Source: G963664935 sp963664935
Lineage (GTDB): Bacteria > Pseudomonadota > Gammaproteobacteria > Methylococcales > G963664935
Assembly (NCBI GenBank): GCA_963664935.2
Contig: CAXXSE010000004.1
Location: 186,001-250,000, forward strand
Length of the DNA stretch: 64,000 bases
Direction: 5' to 3'
In this document: piece after piece, positions 35,729 to 44,934 of the stretch
Layout of the letters: each line of letters opens with the position of its first letter
Numbering within the stretch: the stretch's first letter is position 1
Made by a program: the position numbers and the translations under genes
Notes under the pieces: generated by a model
Told to the model about the DNA's origin: nothing
Seen by the model: only the letters and a program-made list of their open reading frames with translations
The model's database searches: none

Positions 35729-36336
35729 AAGCGAATGTTTTTTAGTGCGATTGCGGCTGTTGCCAGGCGGGAACCTAAGGCTCGGCACAGCGCTTTTTCT
35801 TCGTTACTGAGCTGTTGATGGCCTTTGCCAGCCAAGTGGCTGGGGCCATATGGCGTACCCCCGGTTGTGGTTTGGAGTACAGCCGGTTCACAGGAAGGCA
35901 GGCCCATAAGTACCATTCCATGGTGAAGCAAAGGCAACATCATTGATATCAATGTCGTTTCCTGCCCACCATGCATACTTGAGGTCGCCGTAAATACCCC
36001 CGCGGGCTTTCCCGTCAGGGCTCCCGAAAACCATAGATTAGTCGTGGTATCGAGAAAGTATTTAAGCGGCGCCGCCATATTCCCGAAGTGGGTGGGGCTG
36101 CCCATTGCCAGGGCGTCGCAGTTTTTCAAATCGTCCAGGGAAGCGTAAGGTGGACCGGTGTCTGGAATCGTACTTTCAAGGGCTTCACAATCGGCCGATA
36201 CTTCGGGTACGGTTCTGATTTTTGCATTGGCGCCGTTGATTTCGTCAACACCTCGGGCGATATGATTCGCCATTGCGGCGGTGGCGCCCGCACGGCTGTA
36301 GAATAAGACAAGGATTTCAGCCGCATCCGATTCCAT
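35725..36336 (-). CDS. wrbA: WrbA-like NAD(P)H:quinone oxidoreductase
   Basis: Started at Met of MESDAAEILVLFYSRAGAT (36336), since the longer frame overlaps arsC with an unlikely leader. The flavodoxin-like fold binds FMN through YSRAGAT (phosphate loop), GSPTHFGNMAAPLKYFLD and TATSSMHGGQETTL, all standard WrbA blocks. It reduces quinones by two electrons and protects against redox cycling. Its stop overlaps the DUF2069 start, and it starts right after the arsC-like stop, so all four genes are one transcript. Confidence 0.9.
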   Translation of the reverse strand: MESDAAEILVLFYSRAGATAAMANHIARGVDEINGANAKIRTVPEVSADCEALESTIPDTGPPYASLDDLKNCDALAMGSPTHFGNMAAPLKYFLDTTTNLWFSGALTGKPAGVFTATSSMHGGQETTLISMMLPLLHHGMVLMGLPSCEPAVLQTTTGGTPYGPSHLAGKGHQQLSNEEKALCRALGSRLATAAIALKNIRL

Positions 36337-36337
36337 A

Positions 36338-36685
36338 TTACAGGATATCCAGAACACTTTCAGGAGGACGCCCAATGGCCGCCTTTCCGTTCGCCAAAAC
36401 GATTGGCCGTTCAATGAGTTTTGGGTTCTCATGCATACCCTTAATCAGAGCTTCCCGATCCAGACCTTCATCGTCCATGCCAGCTGCTTTATATTCGGCT
36501 TCGTTCTTGCGCATTAAATCTCGGGGCGCCAAGCCGAGAAGGTTCAGAATATTATCTATCTCGCTTGGGTCGGGGGGTGTTTTAAGATATTCGATAATAG
36601 TGGGTTCAACCGCATTGTCCTGAAGGAGTTGTAGAGTTGCCCGGGATTTGCTGCATCGGGGATTGTGATAAATGGTGACAGCCAT
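36338..36685 (-). CDS. ArsC-family protein (YfgD-like)
   Basis: A 115-aa member of the arsenate reductase ArsC family: YHNPRCSKSRATLQLL with Cys11 in the anion-binding loop, then IIEYLKTPPDP, LMRKNEAEYK and RPIVLANGKAAIGRPPE. Family members reduce arsenate with glutaredoxin; the YfgD branch found in front of wrbA/hda may have another redox role. It is first in the operon, and the region upstream (36686-36922) must hold its promoter and that of dnaB. Confidence 0.9.
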   Translation of the reverse strand: MAVTIYHNPRCSKSRATLQLLQDNAVEPTIIEYLKTPPDPSEIDNILNLLGLAPRDLMRKNEAEYKAAGMDDEGLDREALIKGMHENPKLIERPIVLANGKAAIGRPPESVLDIL

Positions 36686-36922
36686 TCTATGATTACCTCG
36701 GATAGAAAAAGTGAACGATTAATATTTGCCTACTATCATCGATAGATTAGGCTGTGTGATATTATACCTATGTCGGTCAAGATATTCGTTTTTTCACTGA
36801 CCAGGAACCGATCATTACCAAGCCCTAATTTGTCCTAGAGCTTTGGTTTTATGGGCTCACTTGTCTTGTACTAATTTGCAACCGCCAGCCAGTTTCTACA
36901 AATCCGATATAAAAAAACAGCC

Positions 36923-38314
36923 ATGCCCGAAATCACCCAATTCAAATCGGAACAAACCGATTCGCTAAAAATCCCCCCGAATTCAATGCAAGCCGAACAG
37001 TCGGTGCTGGGCGGATTAATGTTGGATAATGAAACTTGGGATGTTGTGGCCGATCGGGTTGGAGAAGAAGATTTTTATCGAAAAGACCACCGTCTGATTT
37101 TCCGGGCAATTGTTGCTCTCGTGGAGAAAAATGAACCTTTTGATGTCATTACCTTATCCGAAATCCTGGAGAAATCCGGACAACTGGAAGATGCCGGTGG
37201 CTTAGCCTACTTGGGGACATTAGCCAATGAAACTCCAAGCGCCGCGAATATCGGCTCCTATGCGGATATTGTTCGCGAGCGTTCAGTACTTCGCCAGCTA
37301 ATTCATGTTGGCACCGAAATCTCAAATTCAGCGTTCAATCCGGAGGGAAGAGAAACCGCCGAACTGCTTGAAGTGGCCGAGCAGCGTGTTTTCAGCATTG
37401 CCGAGCAACGTCAGCGAAGCGATGGTGGGTTTATACCGGTCAAGTCGTTATTGGCAAAAGCTGTCGACCGCATTGAAAAGCTTTTTCAGATGGAGGGATC
37501 CATTACCGGTGTCAGTACCGGGTATAAAGATTTTGATGAAAAGACTTCAGGGCTTCAGAGTTCGGATTTGATTATTGTCGCGGGCAGGCCATCCATGGGC
37601 AAAACCAGTTTTGCCATGAATATTGCCGAACACGTTGCTATAAAAGGCGACAAGCCGGTAGCGGTATTCAGTATGGAAATGCCGGGAGAACAACTGGCCA
37701 TGCGTATGATGTCGTCCCTCGGCCGCATCGATCAACACAAAGTAAGAACCGGAAATCTGGATGATGATGAATGGCCGCGGATGACATCCGCAATCAATCT
37801 CCTCGATAAAGCCAAGCTGTTCATCGATGATACCGCGGCGCTGTCACCACTGGAAGTACGGGCAAGGACCCGGAGACTGACCCGTGAGCATGGACAGCTC
37901 GGCTTGATTGTATTGGATTATTTGCAGCTCATGCAATCGCCGGGACACGGTGAAAACCGAGTGGCTGAAATCTCTAGTATTTCCCGTTCGCTCAAAGCCT
38001 TGGCTAAGGAACTGGATGTCCCGGTTATGGCTTTGTCTCAGTTAAACAGGAATCTTGAACAAAGACCCAACAAGCGGCCGGTAATGTCAGACCTGCGCGA
38101 AAGTGGATCAATCGAGCAGGACGCCGACGTCATTGCGTTTATTTACCGGGACGAGGTCTATAACGAGGACAGCGAACATAAAGGCAAGGCGGAAATCATT
38201 ATCGCCAAACAACGTAACGGACCCATCGGCCATATTTATCTCACTTTTCTCGGTCAATACACCCGATTCGAAAACTTTAGCCCGGATACCTATTCGGATG
38301 AGGGCTATCCGTGA
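36923..38314 (+). CDS. dnaB: Replicative DNA helicase DnaB
   Basis: A 463-aa hexameric helicase. The N-terminal domain (PPNSMQAEQSVLGGLMLDNETWD) and linker precede a RecA-type domain with Walker A GRPSMGKTS (about 220-228), Walker B LIVLDYLQLM and the DnaB signature SDLRESGSIEQDADVI. It unwinds DNA at the fork. No intein. The stop overlaps the alr start by four bases (GTGA), so dnaB-alr is an operon, a common arrangement. The frame is clean. Confidence 0.96.
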   Translation: MPEITQFKSEQTDSLKIPPNSMQAEQSVLGGLMLDNETWDVVADRVGEEDFYRKDHRLIFRAIVALVEKNEPFDVITLSEILEKSGQLEDAGGLAYLGTLANETPSAANIGSYADIVRERSVLRQLIHVGTEISNSAFNPEGRETAELLEVAEQRVFSIAEQRQRSDGGFIPVKSLLAKAVDRIEKLFQMEGSITGVSTGYKDFDEKTSGLQSSDLIIVAGRPSMGKTSFAMNIAEHVAIKGDKPVAVFSMEMPGEQLAMRMMSSLGRIDQHKVRTGNLDDDEWPRMTSAINLLDKAKLFIDDTAALSPLEVRARTRRLTREHGQLGLIVLDYLQLMQSPGHGENRVAEISSISRSLKALAKELDVPVMALSQLNRNLEQRPNKRPVMSDLRESGSIEQDADVIAFIYRDEVYNEDSEHKGKAEIIIAKQRNGPIGHIYLTFLGQYTRFENFSPDTYSDEGYP

Positions 38315-39387
38315 AACCAGCCGCTTTCGCGGTATTGAATAATTCAGCCCTGCGCCATAACTTAAATGTGGTGCGCCAATGTGCTCCGGGGGCCAAAGTG
38401 ATGGCGGTAATCAAGGCCAATGGTTATGGTCATGGATTGATTCGGGTGGCGGGGGAATTGCAGGAATCGGATGCCTTCGCCGTCGCCCGTGTGGATGAAG
38501 GCATACGCCTCAGGGAGGCCGGAATTGCACAGCGGATTGTTGTCCTCGAAGGCTTCGTGCGTCATGAAGAATTGGCCTTGCTCCACCGTTTTAAATTGGA
38601 AACCGTCCTCCACTGTGACGAGCAACTCAACCTGTTGGAGTCCATGGACAGGGTGGACTATGTCAATTGCTGGTTGAAACTGGATACCGGTATGCACCGC
38701 TTAGGTTTTGATGCAGCCGAATTCACCAGCGTCAAGAGCCGAATCGACAGGTGTCGAAGCATCGCTAAACCGGTTCCCTTGATGACCCACCTTGCCAACG
38801 CCGACGACGTTAACGATCCCACGACTGACCAGCAAATTAATGTCTTTAACAGTGTGACCGCCGATAGTTCGGAACAGCGAAGTATCGCCAATTCGGCGGG
38901 GATTCTGGAATGGAAAATTTCTCTATGCGATTGGGTGCGGCCGGGGATTATGTTATTCGGGGCATCGCCGTTTCCCGACAAGAACGGGACTGAATATGGA
39001 TTAAAACCGGCCTTAACACTTTGTTCAAAACTGTTGGCGATTAAGAATATTAAGGCGGGGGATGCCGTGGGCTATGGGGGCGTTTGGGTATGCCCGCGGC
39101 CAATGAAACTCGGCGTAATCGCTATTGGCTATGGCGACGGCTATCCCCGTGGCGCTATGTCAGACACTCCAGTCTTGGTCAATGGATGTCGGGCGCCGCT
39201 GGTCGGTCGGGTATCCATGGATATGATCACTGTTGATTTAAACCACTGCCAAAGCGCCAAACCTGGGGACCCGGTCGTGCTTTGGGGCGAAGATCTACCA
39301 GTTGAAGAAATTGCCCGGCATGCTTCAACGATCCCGTATACGCTTATGTGCGGGATTACCCAGCGGGTTATGATTATAGAAGAATAA
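38311..39387 (+). CDS. alr: Alanine racemase
   Basis: A 358-aa PLP enzyme making D-alanine for peptidoglycan. The PLP lysine is Lys35 in VMAVIKANGYGHG. The C-terminal catalytic Tyr is expected in the GYGGVW region and VGRVSMDMITVDL is the conserved barrel-end motif. A GTG start overlaps the dnaB stop. Length is typical. A terminator hairpin follows at 39428-39448. Confidence 0.95.
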   Translation: MKPAAFAVLNNSALRHNLNVVRQCAPGAKVMAVIKANGYGHGLIRVAGELQESDAFAVARVDEGIRLREAGIAQRIVVLEGFVRHEELALLHRFKLETVLHCDEQLNLLESMDRVDYVNCWLKLDTGMHRLGFDAAEFTSVKSRIDRCRSIAKPVPLMTHLANADDVNDPTTDQQINVFNSVTADSSEQRSIANSAGILEWKISLCDWVRPGIMLFGASPFPDKNGTEYGLKPALTLCSKLLAIKNIKAGDAVGYGGVWVCPRPMKLGVIAIGYGDGYPRGAMSDTPVLVNGCRAPLVGRVSMDMITVDLNHCQSAKPGDPVVLWGEDLPVEEIARHASTIPYTLMCGITQRVMIIEE

Positions 39388-39427
39388 TTATCCAGCCCAA
39401 CCCTCAAATCCGCCATTTCCGCGTTAC

Positions 39428-39448
39428 AAAAACGCCTGGAGCGTTTTT
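39428..39448 (+). terminator. Rho-independent terminator after dnaB-alr
   Basis: AAAAACGC-CTGGA-GCGTTTTT: 8-bp stem, 5-base loop, ending in T5. It lies 41 bases after the alr stop. Confidence 0.65.
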
Positions 39449-39601
39449 GAACAGCCGAAGGCTGGCCCGAAGGGCGGAACGCGTGGATGCGTGGAGTAAT
39501 AAATGATCATTTTTCGCCTTGAACCGGCGGATTTCAGGGGCAATCTGAACAGATACGACATTGTGCTGAATAGTTACAAAATGAGTTGAACCGAGTAATC
39601 C

Positions 39602-40972
39602 ATGGCTAGCAAAAAAACGTCGGTTGGGTTTGTTTGTAAGGAATGCGGAGCCGATACTTCGAAATGGAGTGGCCAATGCCTGCAGTGTAAAGCCTGGAAT
39701 TCGATAGTCGAGATCAAGCTGGGCTCGAATCAGGAATCGCGTGGTCGGCGATTCAGTGGTTATTCGGGTATAAAGAGCGGTGTCCAAAGCCTGAGTAAAA
39801 TTGAAAGCTCGGAGCTGTCGCGAATTACATCGGGCTTCAGCGAATTGGATCGGGTTGTGGGGGGCGGAATGGTGCCCGGATCAGTGATCTTTATTTACGG
39901 AGATCCCGGCGCCGGAAAAAGCACCTTGTTGTTGCAAACGCTTGCTCATGCATCGTTGCGAAGGCGTGTGTTATACATCTCCGGCGAAGAGTCAATCCAG
40001 CAAATCGCGGCCAGAGCCACTCGCATCGGCTTACCCTTAGAACATTTGAACACCTTATGCGAAACATCGGTTGAACAAATTTGCGCGGTCGCGGACCAGG
40101 AAAAACCGGAGATCATGGTGATCGATTCGATACAGGCGATGTTTAGCGAAAGCGTGGATTCGGCGCCCGGTAGCGTTTCACAGGTCAGGGAATGCGCGGC
40201 GCTATTGACGCAATACGCCAAAGGGACCGATGTGGTTTTGTTGATAGTAGGTCATGTCACCAAAGATCAAAATGTCGCCGGACCCATGACCTTAAGCCAT
40301 ATTGTCGATACACAACTGATCTTTTCGTCGACGGACGATGCGAGGTATCGCATTGTCAGGGCGACCAAAAACCGTTTTGGAGCGGTTAATGAGGTCGGTC
40401 TATTCGCGATGACCGATCGAGGACTCAAGGAAATCAAAAACCCATCGGCCATGTTTTTAAACCGTAGCGATGAGCCACGGCCGGGAAGTGTGGTCAATGT
40501 GCTTTGGGAAGGAACCCGCCCGTTATTGGTTGAAATCCAAGCTCTCGTGGTGGAATCCCAGTTTGGGAATCCCAGGCGTTTGGGTGTTGGAATCGATCAG
40601 GGCAGAATAGCCATGTTATTGGCGGTAATGGCCAGGCACGGTGGCATATTTACCGGCGATCAAGATATCTTTTTAAATTGCGTGGGTGGGATTCGGGTGA
40701 CGGATACCAGTGCCGATTTGGCGGTTGTGCTAGGGATCGTATCAAGTTTAAAGAATATTGTTTTACCCCAGCATATGTTTGCTTTCGGAGAAGTCGGGTT
40801 GTCGGGTGAAATTCGGCCTGTCGCCAACGGTGAAGCCCGTATCAAAGAAGCCCTTAATCATGGTTTTACTCAAGCCATTATCCCAAAAGCGAATCATTCC
40901 AAAAGAGTATCGAAAAAAGGAATTACCTTTAATACGGTGAGTACGTTATCGGATGCTTTGGAAATTTTTTAG
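39602..40972 (+). CDS. radA: DNA repair protein RadA
   Basis: A 456-aa RecA-like branch migration helicase. Four-Cys zinc finger at residues 12-29 (CKECG, CLQC), Walker A GDPGAGKS (100-107), the RadA-specific KNRFG motif in ATKNRFGAVNEVG, and a C-terminal Lon-like domain (VFLNCVGGIRVTDTSADLAV; GEVGLSGEIRPV). It processes recombination intermediates. The frame is intact and is followed by a strong terminator at 41008-41049. Confidence 0.95.
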   Translation: MASKKTSVGFVCKECGADTSKWSGQCLQCKAWNSIVEIKLGSNQESRGRRFSGYSGIKSGVQSLSKIESSELSRITSGFSELDRVVGGGMVPGSVIFIYGDPGAGKSTLLLQTLAHASLRRRVLYISGEESIQQIAARATRIGLPLEHLNTLCETSVEQICAVADQEKPEIMVIDSIQAMFSESVDSAPGSVSQVRECAALLTQYAKGTDVVLLIVGHVTKDQNVAGPMTLSHIVDTQLIFSSTDDARYRIVRATKNRFGAVNEVGLFAMTDRGLKEIKNPSAMFLNRSDEPRPGSVVNVLWEGTRPLLVEIQALVVESQFGNPRRLGVGIDQGRIAMLLAVMARHGGIFTGDQDIFLNCVGGIRVTDTSADLAVVLGIVSSLKNIVLPQHMFAFGEVGLSGEIRPVANGEARIKEALNHGFTQAIIPKANHSKRVSKKGITFNTVSTLSDALEIF

Positions 40973-41007
40973 CGATTGTTGAAAGGTAACTGTTCAGATT
41001 GTGGCTT

Positions 41008-41049
41008 CTAAAGTGGACCCATGGGTCCACTTTAGGCTGACTTTTTTTT
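41008..41049 (+). terminator. Rho-independent terminator after radA
   Basis: A perfect 28-bp palindrome, CTAAAGTGGACCC and its complement, followed by T8 at 41041-41048. It lies 36 bases after the radA stop. Confidence 0.8.
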
Positions 41050-41062
41050 GACTACGAAATTC

Positions 41063-41464
41063 TCAGGACTTAACAAACTCTAATCGTCCAACTTCGTCTA
41101 ATCTTACTTTTATGGATACTAATTTCCTATTAGCTTTGGTAGACTCCGCGCTGTCCCAGCGCTCCGCGTTTCCGCCGCGATCATTTTCAAAGGTTTTCTC
41201 ACCTACTAGCGCGGCTAATCCCTTCATTAGCGACTCCCCACTTAACAAGCTTGGGTAGCGGGTAAGCCCTGGCCGCCATTCGGGAAGATAGGATTTTCGT
41301 GCGCGGTTAATCAGGGTATCCGATGTTAAGGCTTCGTTTCGGTGGTGTTTGTTCACTGCGTTCACTCGGACTTTGGTAGTGGCTGAACGATCGCAAAATC
41401 TCGGGAATATCGAATTCAATGTACAAAGGTGGGTGGCAGCCTTCGGCGTATGCCACCCATTCAA
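41063..41464 (-). CDS. Hypothetical protein, doubtful
   Basis: A 133-aa frame on the minus strand, Arg-rich (NRARKSYLPEWRPGLTRYPSLL; SIKVRLDEVGRLEF at the end). No known motif, no clear ribosome-binding site. A hairpin GGGTGGCA...TGCCACCC (41431-41458) overlaps its start. It may be degenerate sequence left by a mobile element rather than a gene. Confidence 0.25.
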   Translation of the reverse strand: MNGWHTPKAATHLCTLNSIFPRFCDRSATTKVRVNAVNKHHRNEALTSDTLINRARKSYLPEWRPGLTRYPSLLSGESLMKGLAALVGEKTFENDRGGNAERWDSAESTKANRKLVSIKVRLDEVGRLEFVKS

Positions 41465-41568
41465 AACCCTATTAGCCTCTTCTGACGATGCCCTGTATCT
41501 TGACTGGGGATTTGGCTTTTAATCGAGGGATTCAAATCACCTCAACCCAATCCGGTAATTGAGTGTTA

Positions 41569-41657
41569 ATATTTGAACGGCTGGTACGACTCCAAAGCGG
41601 TCCTTCGAAAATTCAGGTTGAATGGCGAGTTTCGGCCAAAACCCGCCGTTCAAATAT
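41569..41657. repeat. Short inverted-repeat element
   Basis: ATATTTGAACGGC and GCCGTTCAAATAT are perfect 13-bp arms 63 bases apart. The inside contains AAAGCGGTC and ATGGCGAGTTTCGGCC, related to the GACCGCTTTG repeats at 42223-42291 and 44428-44497. Probably a miniature element. Confidence 0.55.
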
Positions 41658-41770
41658 AATGCGTAGCATCCGCAAAAGAGGTAAAAATTAAATTTTCTTT
41701 GACTCTAATTATTGGGATGATTGTTTGCAAGGATAACAATTCGTAAATTCGCGCCCTGACATGTTTTCCT

Positions 41771-41995
41771 TTAGTCTATTCTGCCCTTTAGCTTTCGAAA
41801 TACCGCAGAAATTGAACCTTCAATCCAATGCCCTACCAGCAAACAACCAACAGTCAAAATAAGCAAAATTACGGCTATCGTCCGATGCGATAACAGCAAT
41901 AAAATACCCGATACAAATAATACGCCCGCCAAATAATGAAGTGCAATGTTAACCGGATGCGTATGGATTTTTCGGAAGAACTCTAGGAAACTCAT
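41771..41995 (-). CDS. Small membrane protein (Mpo1/DUF962-like)
   Basis: A 74-aa protein with two membrane helices (about 17-35 and 38-55). The start SFLEFFRKIHTHPVNIALHYLAG resembles DUF962/Mpo1-like proteins, where an N-terminal His-x-x-Pro-x-N-x-x-x-His pattern is conserved. Its ATG overlaps the stop of an upstream truncated membrane-protein frame (TAATG at 41993-41997), which implies translational coupling. The assignment is tentative because the protein is short. Confidence 0.45.
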   Translation of the reverse strand: MSFLEFFRKIHTHPVNIALHYLAGVLFVSGILLLLSHRTIAVILLILTVGCLLVGHWIEGSISAVFRKLKGRID

Positions 41996-42160
41996 TACAA
42001 ATCGTTATGAATTAACACGGCTTCACGAATTGCTACTAAATGCAAAATTAACCAGGACGCTACTATGGTAACACCCAACCAAAAATGCAAGGGAATGTAA
42101 ACTGTATTGCCAAGGATCTCTGAAGAGAAAGAATAAATGAGATTAGTCCAAAATTAATTA
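41995..42160 (-). pseudogene. Truncated membrane-protein remnant
   Basis: A minus-strand frame without a usable start codon reads YIPLHFWLGVTIVASWLILH then LVAIREAVLIHNDL and stops where the next gene starts (TAATG). It looks like the C-terminal helix of a small membrane protein whose 5' part is lost. The family is not recognised. Confidence 0.35.
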
Positions 42161-42222
42161 TTCGTTGAACGAAGCCAGTGACTCCTTTGGATCTAAGCTG
42201 CCCTTTGTTCAGGAGGCCCAAT

Positions 42223-42291
42223 GACCGTTTGAGTATGGTCCGGACATTAATCTAAATTTCTGAACTGGCCGGAAATAGCCTGATAGCGGTC
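42223..42291. repeat. GACCGCTTTG palindromic repeat, copy 1
   Basis: GACCG-TTTGAGTATGG-CGGACATT ... TAGCGGTC. It shares sequence and terminal inverted arms with 44428-44497. Copies occur next to accessory genes at 41.6-44.5 kb. Confidence 0.55.
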
Positions 42292-42620
42292 ATTCGGGAA
42301 ATCAGCTCGATTGGCGGGAGTCGGCCATAAGTGGACGGTCAGTGTATCGAATTTCAATCAAAAAAATTGGTTTGCCCACGAGTGCATCACCTCGATCACC
42401 GGCCAGGCATTCTGTCTCTCCGGAACTGCCTAATACTAAACCAACAGCCACTTGAGTCCGGTTCAATCTTGATCCGACCATCCTCTTTTGCCTTCGCCTT
42501 TGAAAACAGTCAAATTTGTCAAAATCTTTGCGCTCCTCGGGAATATAATCCTCACAAAGGGCTAAAAATTCTGATATTAAGTCATGGTTGACAAATCATT
42601 ACCCCATTGATAGCTTCTTG

Positions 42621-42651
42621 TTTGAACAAAAAGGTGGTTTATTTCTCCTAT
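42621..42651 (+). repeat. 31-bp dispersed repeat, copy 2
   Basis: Matches 1266-1296 with two mismatches. It lies directly before the VOC-family gene at 42663 and could have brought a promoter or be an insertion boundary. Confidence 0.5.
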
Positions 42652-42662
42652 TATCCAATCAA

Positions 42663-43106
42663 ATGATTGAAATCGAGCGTGTGGATCACATCGGAATTCG
42701 CGTATCCGATCTGGACCGGGCCGTGAAGTTTTATGCGCTGCTCGGGTTCGAATTTCTGTTGCAGGCCGAGGGCGACGACGTGGTGATCATGAAGAATCCA
42801 AACGACGTCGAGATCAACCTGATTTTCAACGCCAACAACGACAACGACGAAAAGAACATCCTGATGGATGTGCCCGACAAATATCCGGGGTACACACATG
42901 TCGCATTGCGAGTGGCGTCGATCAACGACACGATCGATACCTTGAATAAAAACGAGATCGAGATCAGGCAGGGGCCGGTGGACTTCGGCGACGGTCATCT
43001 GTCCGTGTTCATCCGCGACCCTGATCTCAACGTCGTCGAGCTGAGGGGCCGCGGCGAGGACGTGCCTCAGGTGGAGAATTCGAAGCCGTACGTACCGGAA
43101 AACTGA
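42663..43106 (+). CDS. VOC-family (glyoxalase-like) protein
   Basis: A 147-aa vicinal-oxygen-chelate protein: VDHIGIRVSDLDRAVKFYALLGFEF (beta-alpha-beta start with metal His), NLIFNANN, YTHVALRVASINDTID (second His) and VFIRDPDLNVVEL (metal Glu). Members are lyases, dioxygenases or resistance proteins; the substrate is unknown. Start chosen at 42663, where family similarity begins; a longer frame from 42588 passes through the 31-bp repeat. Codon use is clearly GC-richer than the flanks, suggesting transfer. It stands alone. Confidence 0.8.
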   Translation: MIEIERVDHIGIRVSDLDRAVKFYALLGFEFLLQAEGDDVVIMKNPNDVEINLIFNANNDNDEKNILMDVPDKYPGYTHVALRVASINDTIDTLNKNEIEIRQGPVDFGDGHLSVFIRDPDLNVVELRGRGEDVPQVENSKPYVPEN

Positions 43107-43266
43107 CCGGTGGGCAGCGACGAATCGCAGGCTGCGCTTTAAAAAAACCTAGGCAGCATAGCCGTTTTTGGCAAATTGCCATGAAAGGTGCGGAGCTACC
43201 TACAAACCGGATACTAATTTGTTATGTTTTTCGGACAGATAGAGAGAGGTATCATAGAAAGGCACA

Positions 43267-43626
43267 ATGAATAACTCATTAAAGGGAGCCTTCTTGTCAG
43301 GTTTGATATTTCCAGGCTTGGGTCAGATTGTTCTAAAACACTATAAACGGGGTGCTGTCATAATGCTTACGGTTTTGGTCAGTCTGTCCGTAGTTGTAGT
43401 AAAAGCAGTACAACATGCCCTTGCCATCCTGGAGAAGATTGAGTCAGAGGGTGGGGCAATCAGTATGAGCACCATCTCGAGCGCAGCCACTCAGGCATCC
43501 ACCACTTCTGGGAGCCTCACATTTAACCTTGTCTTGTTGTTGGTAATCTTCTGCTGGATCATTGGGGTTGTTGACGCTTACAGAATTGGGAAGAAAAAGG
43601 ACCTCGAAGAACGTTCAACGAGTTAA
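43267..43626 (+). CDS. Small membrane protein (DUF5683/DUF6677-like)
   Basis: A 119-aa protein with helices at about 8-25, 29-48 and 84-102. The start KGAFLSGLIFPGLGQIVLKHYKRGAVIML is the conserved Pro-Gly-Leu-Gly-Gln ... Gly repeat of DUF5683/TM2-like small membrane proteins. The function of these families is unknown. AGAAAGGCACA precedes the ATG. Neighbours are a VOC protein and a broken pRiA4b-like gene, all probably accessory. Confidence 0.6.
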   Translation: MNNSLKGAFLSGLIFPGLGQIVLKHYKRGAVIMLTVLVSLSVVVVKAVQHALAILEKIESEGGAISMSTISSAATQASTTSGSLTFNLVLLLVIFCWIIGVVDAYRIGKKKDLEERSTS

Positions 43627-43786
43627 GCTTCAAATGGAAATGACAATTGATCACATAACCACAGGATGAACTTGACTGGTATTCCGCTTTTTCTCCATAC
43701 CAGCAAGTTGTCCTGACCAGCAAGTTATCCTGAACGATGGTTAGGCACCCACCAACGTTCAAGCTCGGCTCGACCTGGGGATCAAG

Positions 43787-44398
43787 ATGGTGAATCGGCG
43801 ACGTGACTTGCTGAGATTTAGAGTAGACCTCGTCGGAATCTTGCCGCCTATATGGAGAGAGATTCTCGTTCCAGCCAGATACTCATTTTGGGATCTGCAT
43901 GTCGCGATACAAGACGCGATGGGTTGGTGGGATTACCATCTTCATGAGTTTCGCCTTCCTGACCGCGAGAGGGGATTGAATTTCCTGATCGGAATTCCAA
44001 CCGGAGAAGAACCGGAGGGGCATCCTGACGTGTTACCAGGGTGGGAGACCTCTGTAGTCGACTACCTCTCGGAACCTGGAGAGCGAGCCGAATACGAGTA
44101 CGATTTTGGGGACGGATGGATCCACGAAGTCACGCTCGGTGGAATAGAACCGAGGGTAAAGGGACAGCGGTATCCTCAGTGCGTGGCGGGGGAGCGGGCG
44201 TGCCCGCCGTAAGACTGCGGCGGAGTTCCAGGATATCAGACTCTTGTGGAGGCGTTGCTGAATCCGGAGCATTCCGAATTCGAGACCTTGGGTGAGTGGA
44301 TCCCAGAAGGATGGGGTCCGGAACTGTTTCGACACGACAAAGTTCGATTCGACAATCCGACGCGCCGCTGGGAGGGCGCGTTCTTGGCCGAGGACTGA
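43787..44398 (+). pseudogene. pRiA4b ORF-3-like protein with one nonsense codon
   Basis: The frame starts MVNRRRDLLRFRVDLVGILP then PIWREILVPARYSFWDLH, the fold of plasmid pRiA4b ORF-3/IS1096 TnpR-like proteins, with the conserved YEYDFGDGWIHEV. It meets TAA at 44210-44212 after ERACPP and stays open in the same frame: DCGGVPGYQTLVEALLNPEH through RRWEGAFLAED to 44398. The family reads CPPEDCGG here, so Glu GAA became TAA. Full length is 203 codons plus stop. Role unknown in the family. GC-rich codon use marks it as acquired. Confidence 0.8.
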
Positions 44399-44427
44399 CG
44401 ACATATAGTAGTGGCACAGTGCCTAAC

Positions 44428-44497
44428 GACCGCTTTGAGTATGGAGCGGACATTCACCTGAATTCCTCGAATGGCGGGTAACAACCCGAAAGCGGTC
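44428..44497. repeat. GACCGCTTTG palindromic repeat, copy 2
   Basis: GACCGCTTTGAGTATGGAGC ... CGAAAGCGGTC, with inverted ends GACCGCTTT/AAAGCGGTC. Related to 42223-42291 and to the interior of 41569-41657. Confidence 0.6.
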
Positions 44498-44757
44498 ACT
44501 AACGTCAGTAAATCCATGCCGGAATATTCCCTCACGTATCTTCCAACGATATCAGTTATGAATAGGTCTTACGCTAATCGTGAATCGGGTTAGATTGATT
44601 TGAATAGATGTATTTAGGGATTAACCTTTTTATTCTACTGCCGGATTTTTGCTGGGATTAGTCATGCAAGGCCCTGATCAGTTTAGCTTTGTGCAATGGG
44701 CGGCTCTCATATTAGTTTAAAAAAAACAAATAGTTACTGATTCCGTCAGGCTCATCA

Positions 44758-44934
44758 ATGCCAATTTCATTTAAGAGTTTGTTTCGAGCCGTAGGCTGCT
44801 CAGAAGCCGAAGCGGAGACCCTGGCGGAACAGATTGACGAACAAGGCGTATCGATAATTTATTGTCGGCTTTATGAGGGTGTTTGTCCCGTTCAAACGGG
44901 CAACGCTACTCATGCCGTCCGGGCCTTGCTATGA
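44758..44934 (+). CDS. Small protein of unknown function
   Basis: A 58-aa frame MPISFKSLFRAVGCSEAEAE followed by TLAEQIDEQG, a helix rich in Glu/Ala, then CRLYEGVCPVQTGN. The first half resembles the start of short coiled-coil proteins, but no family is certain. No strong ribosome-binding site. It could be the 5' fragment of a longer lost gene. The surrounding 44500-45147 holds nothing else I recognise. Confidence 0.3.
   Translation: MPISFKSLFRAVGCSEAEAETLAEQIDEQGVSIIYCRLYEGVCPVQTGNATHAVRALL

Noticed and set aside
24987..44212. Stop codons reassigned to amino acids
   Set aside because: TAA and TAG end intact core genes here (for example alr and radA) at the expected lengths, so wholesale reassignment does not fit.
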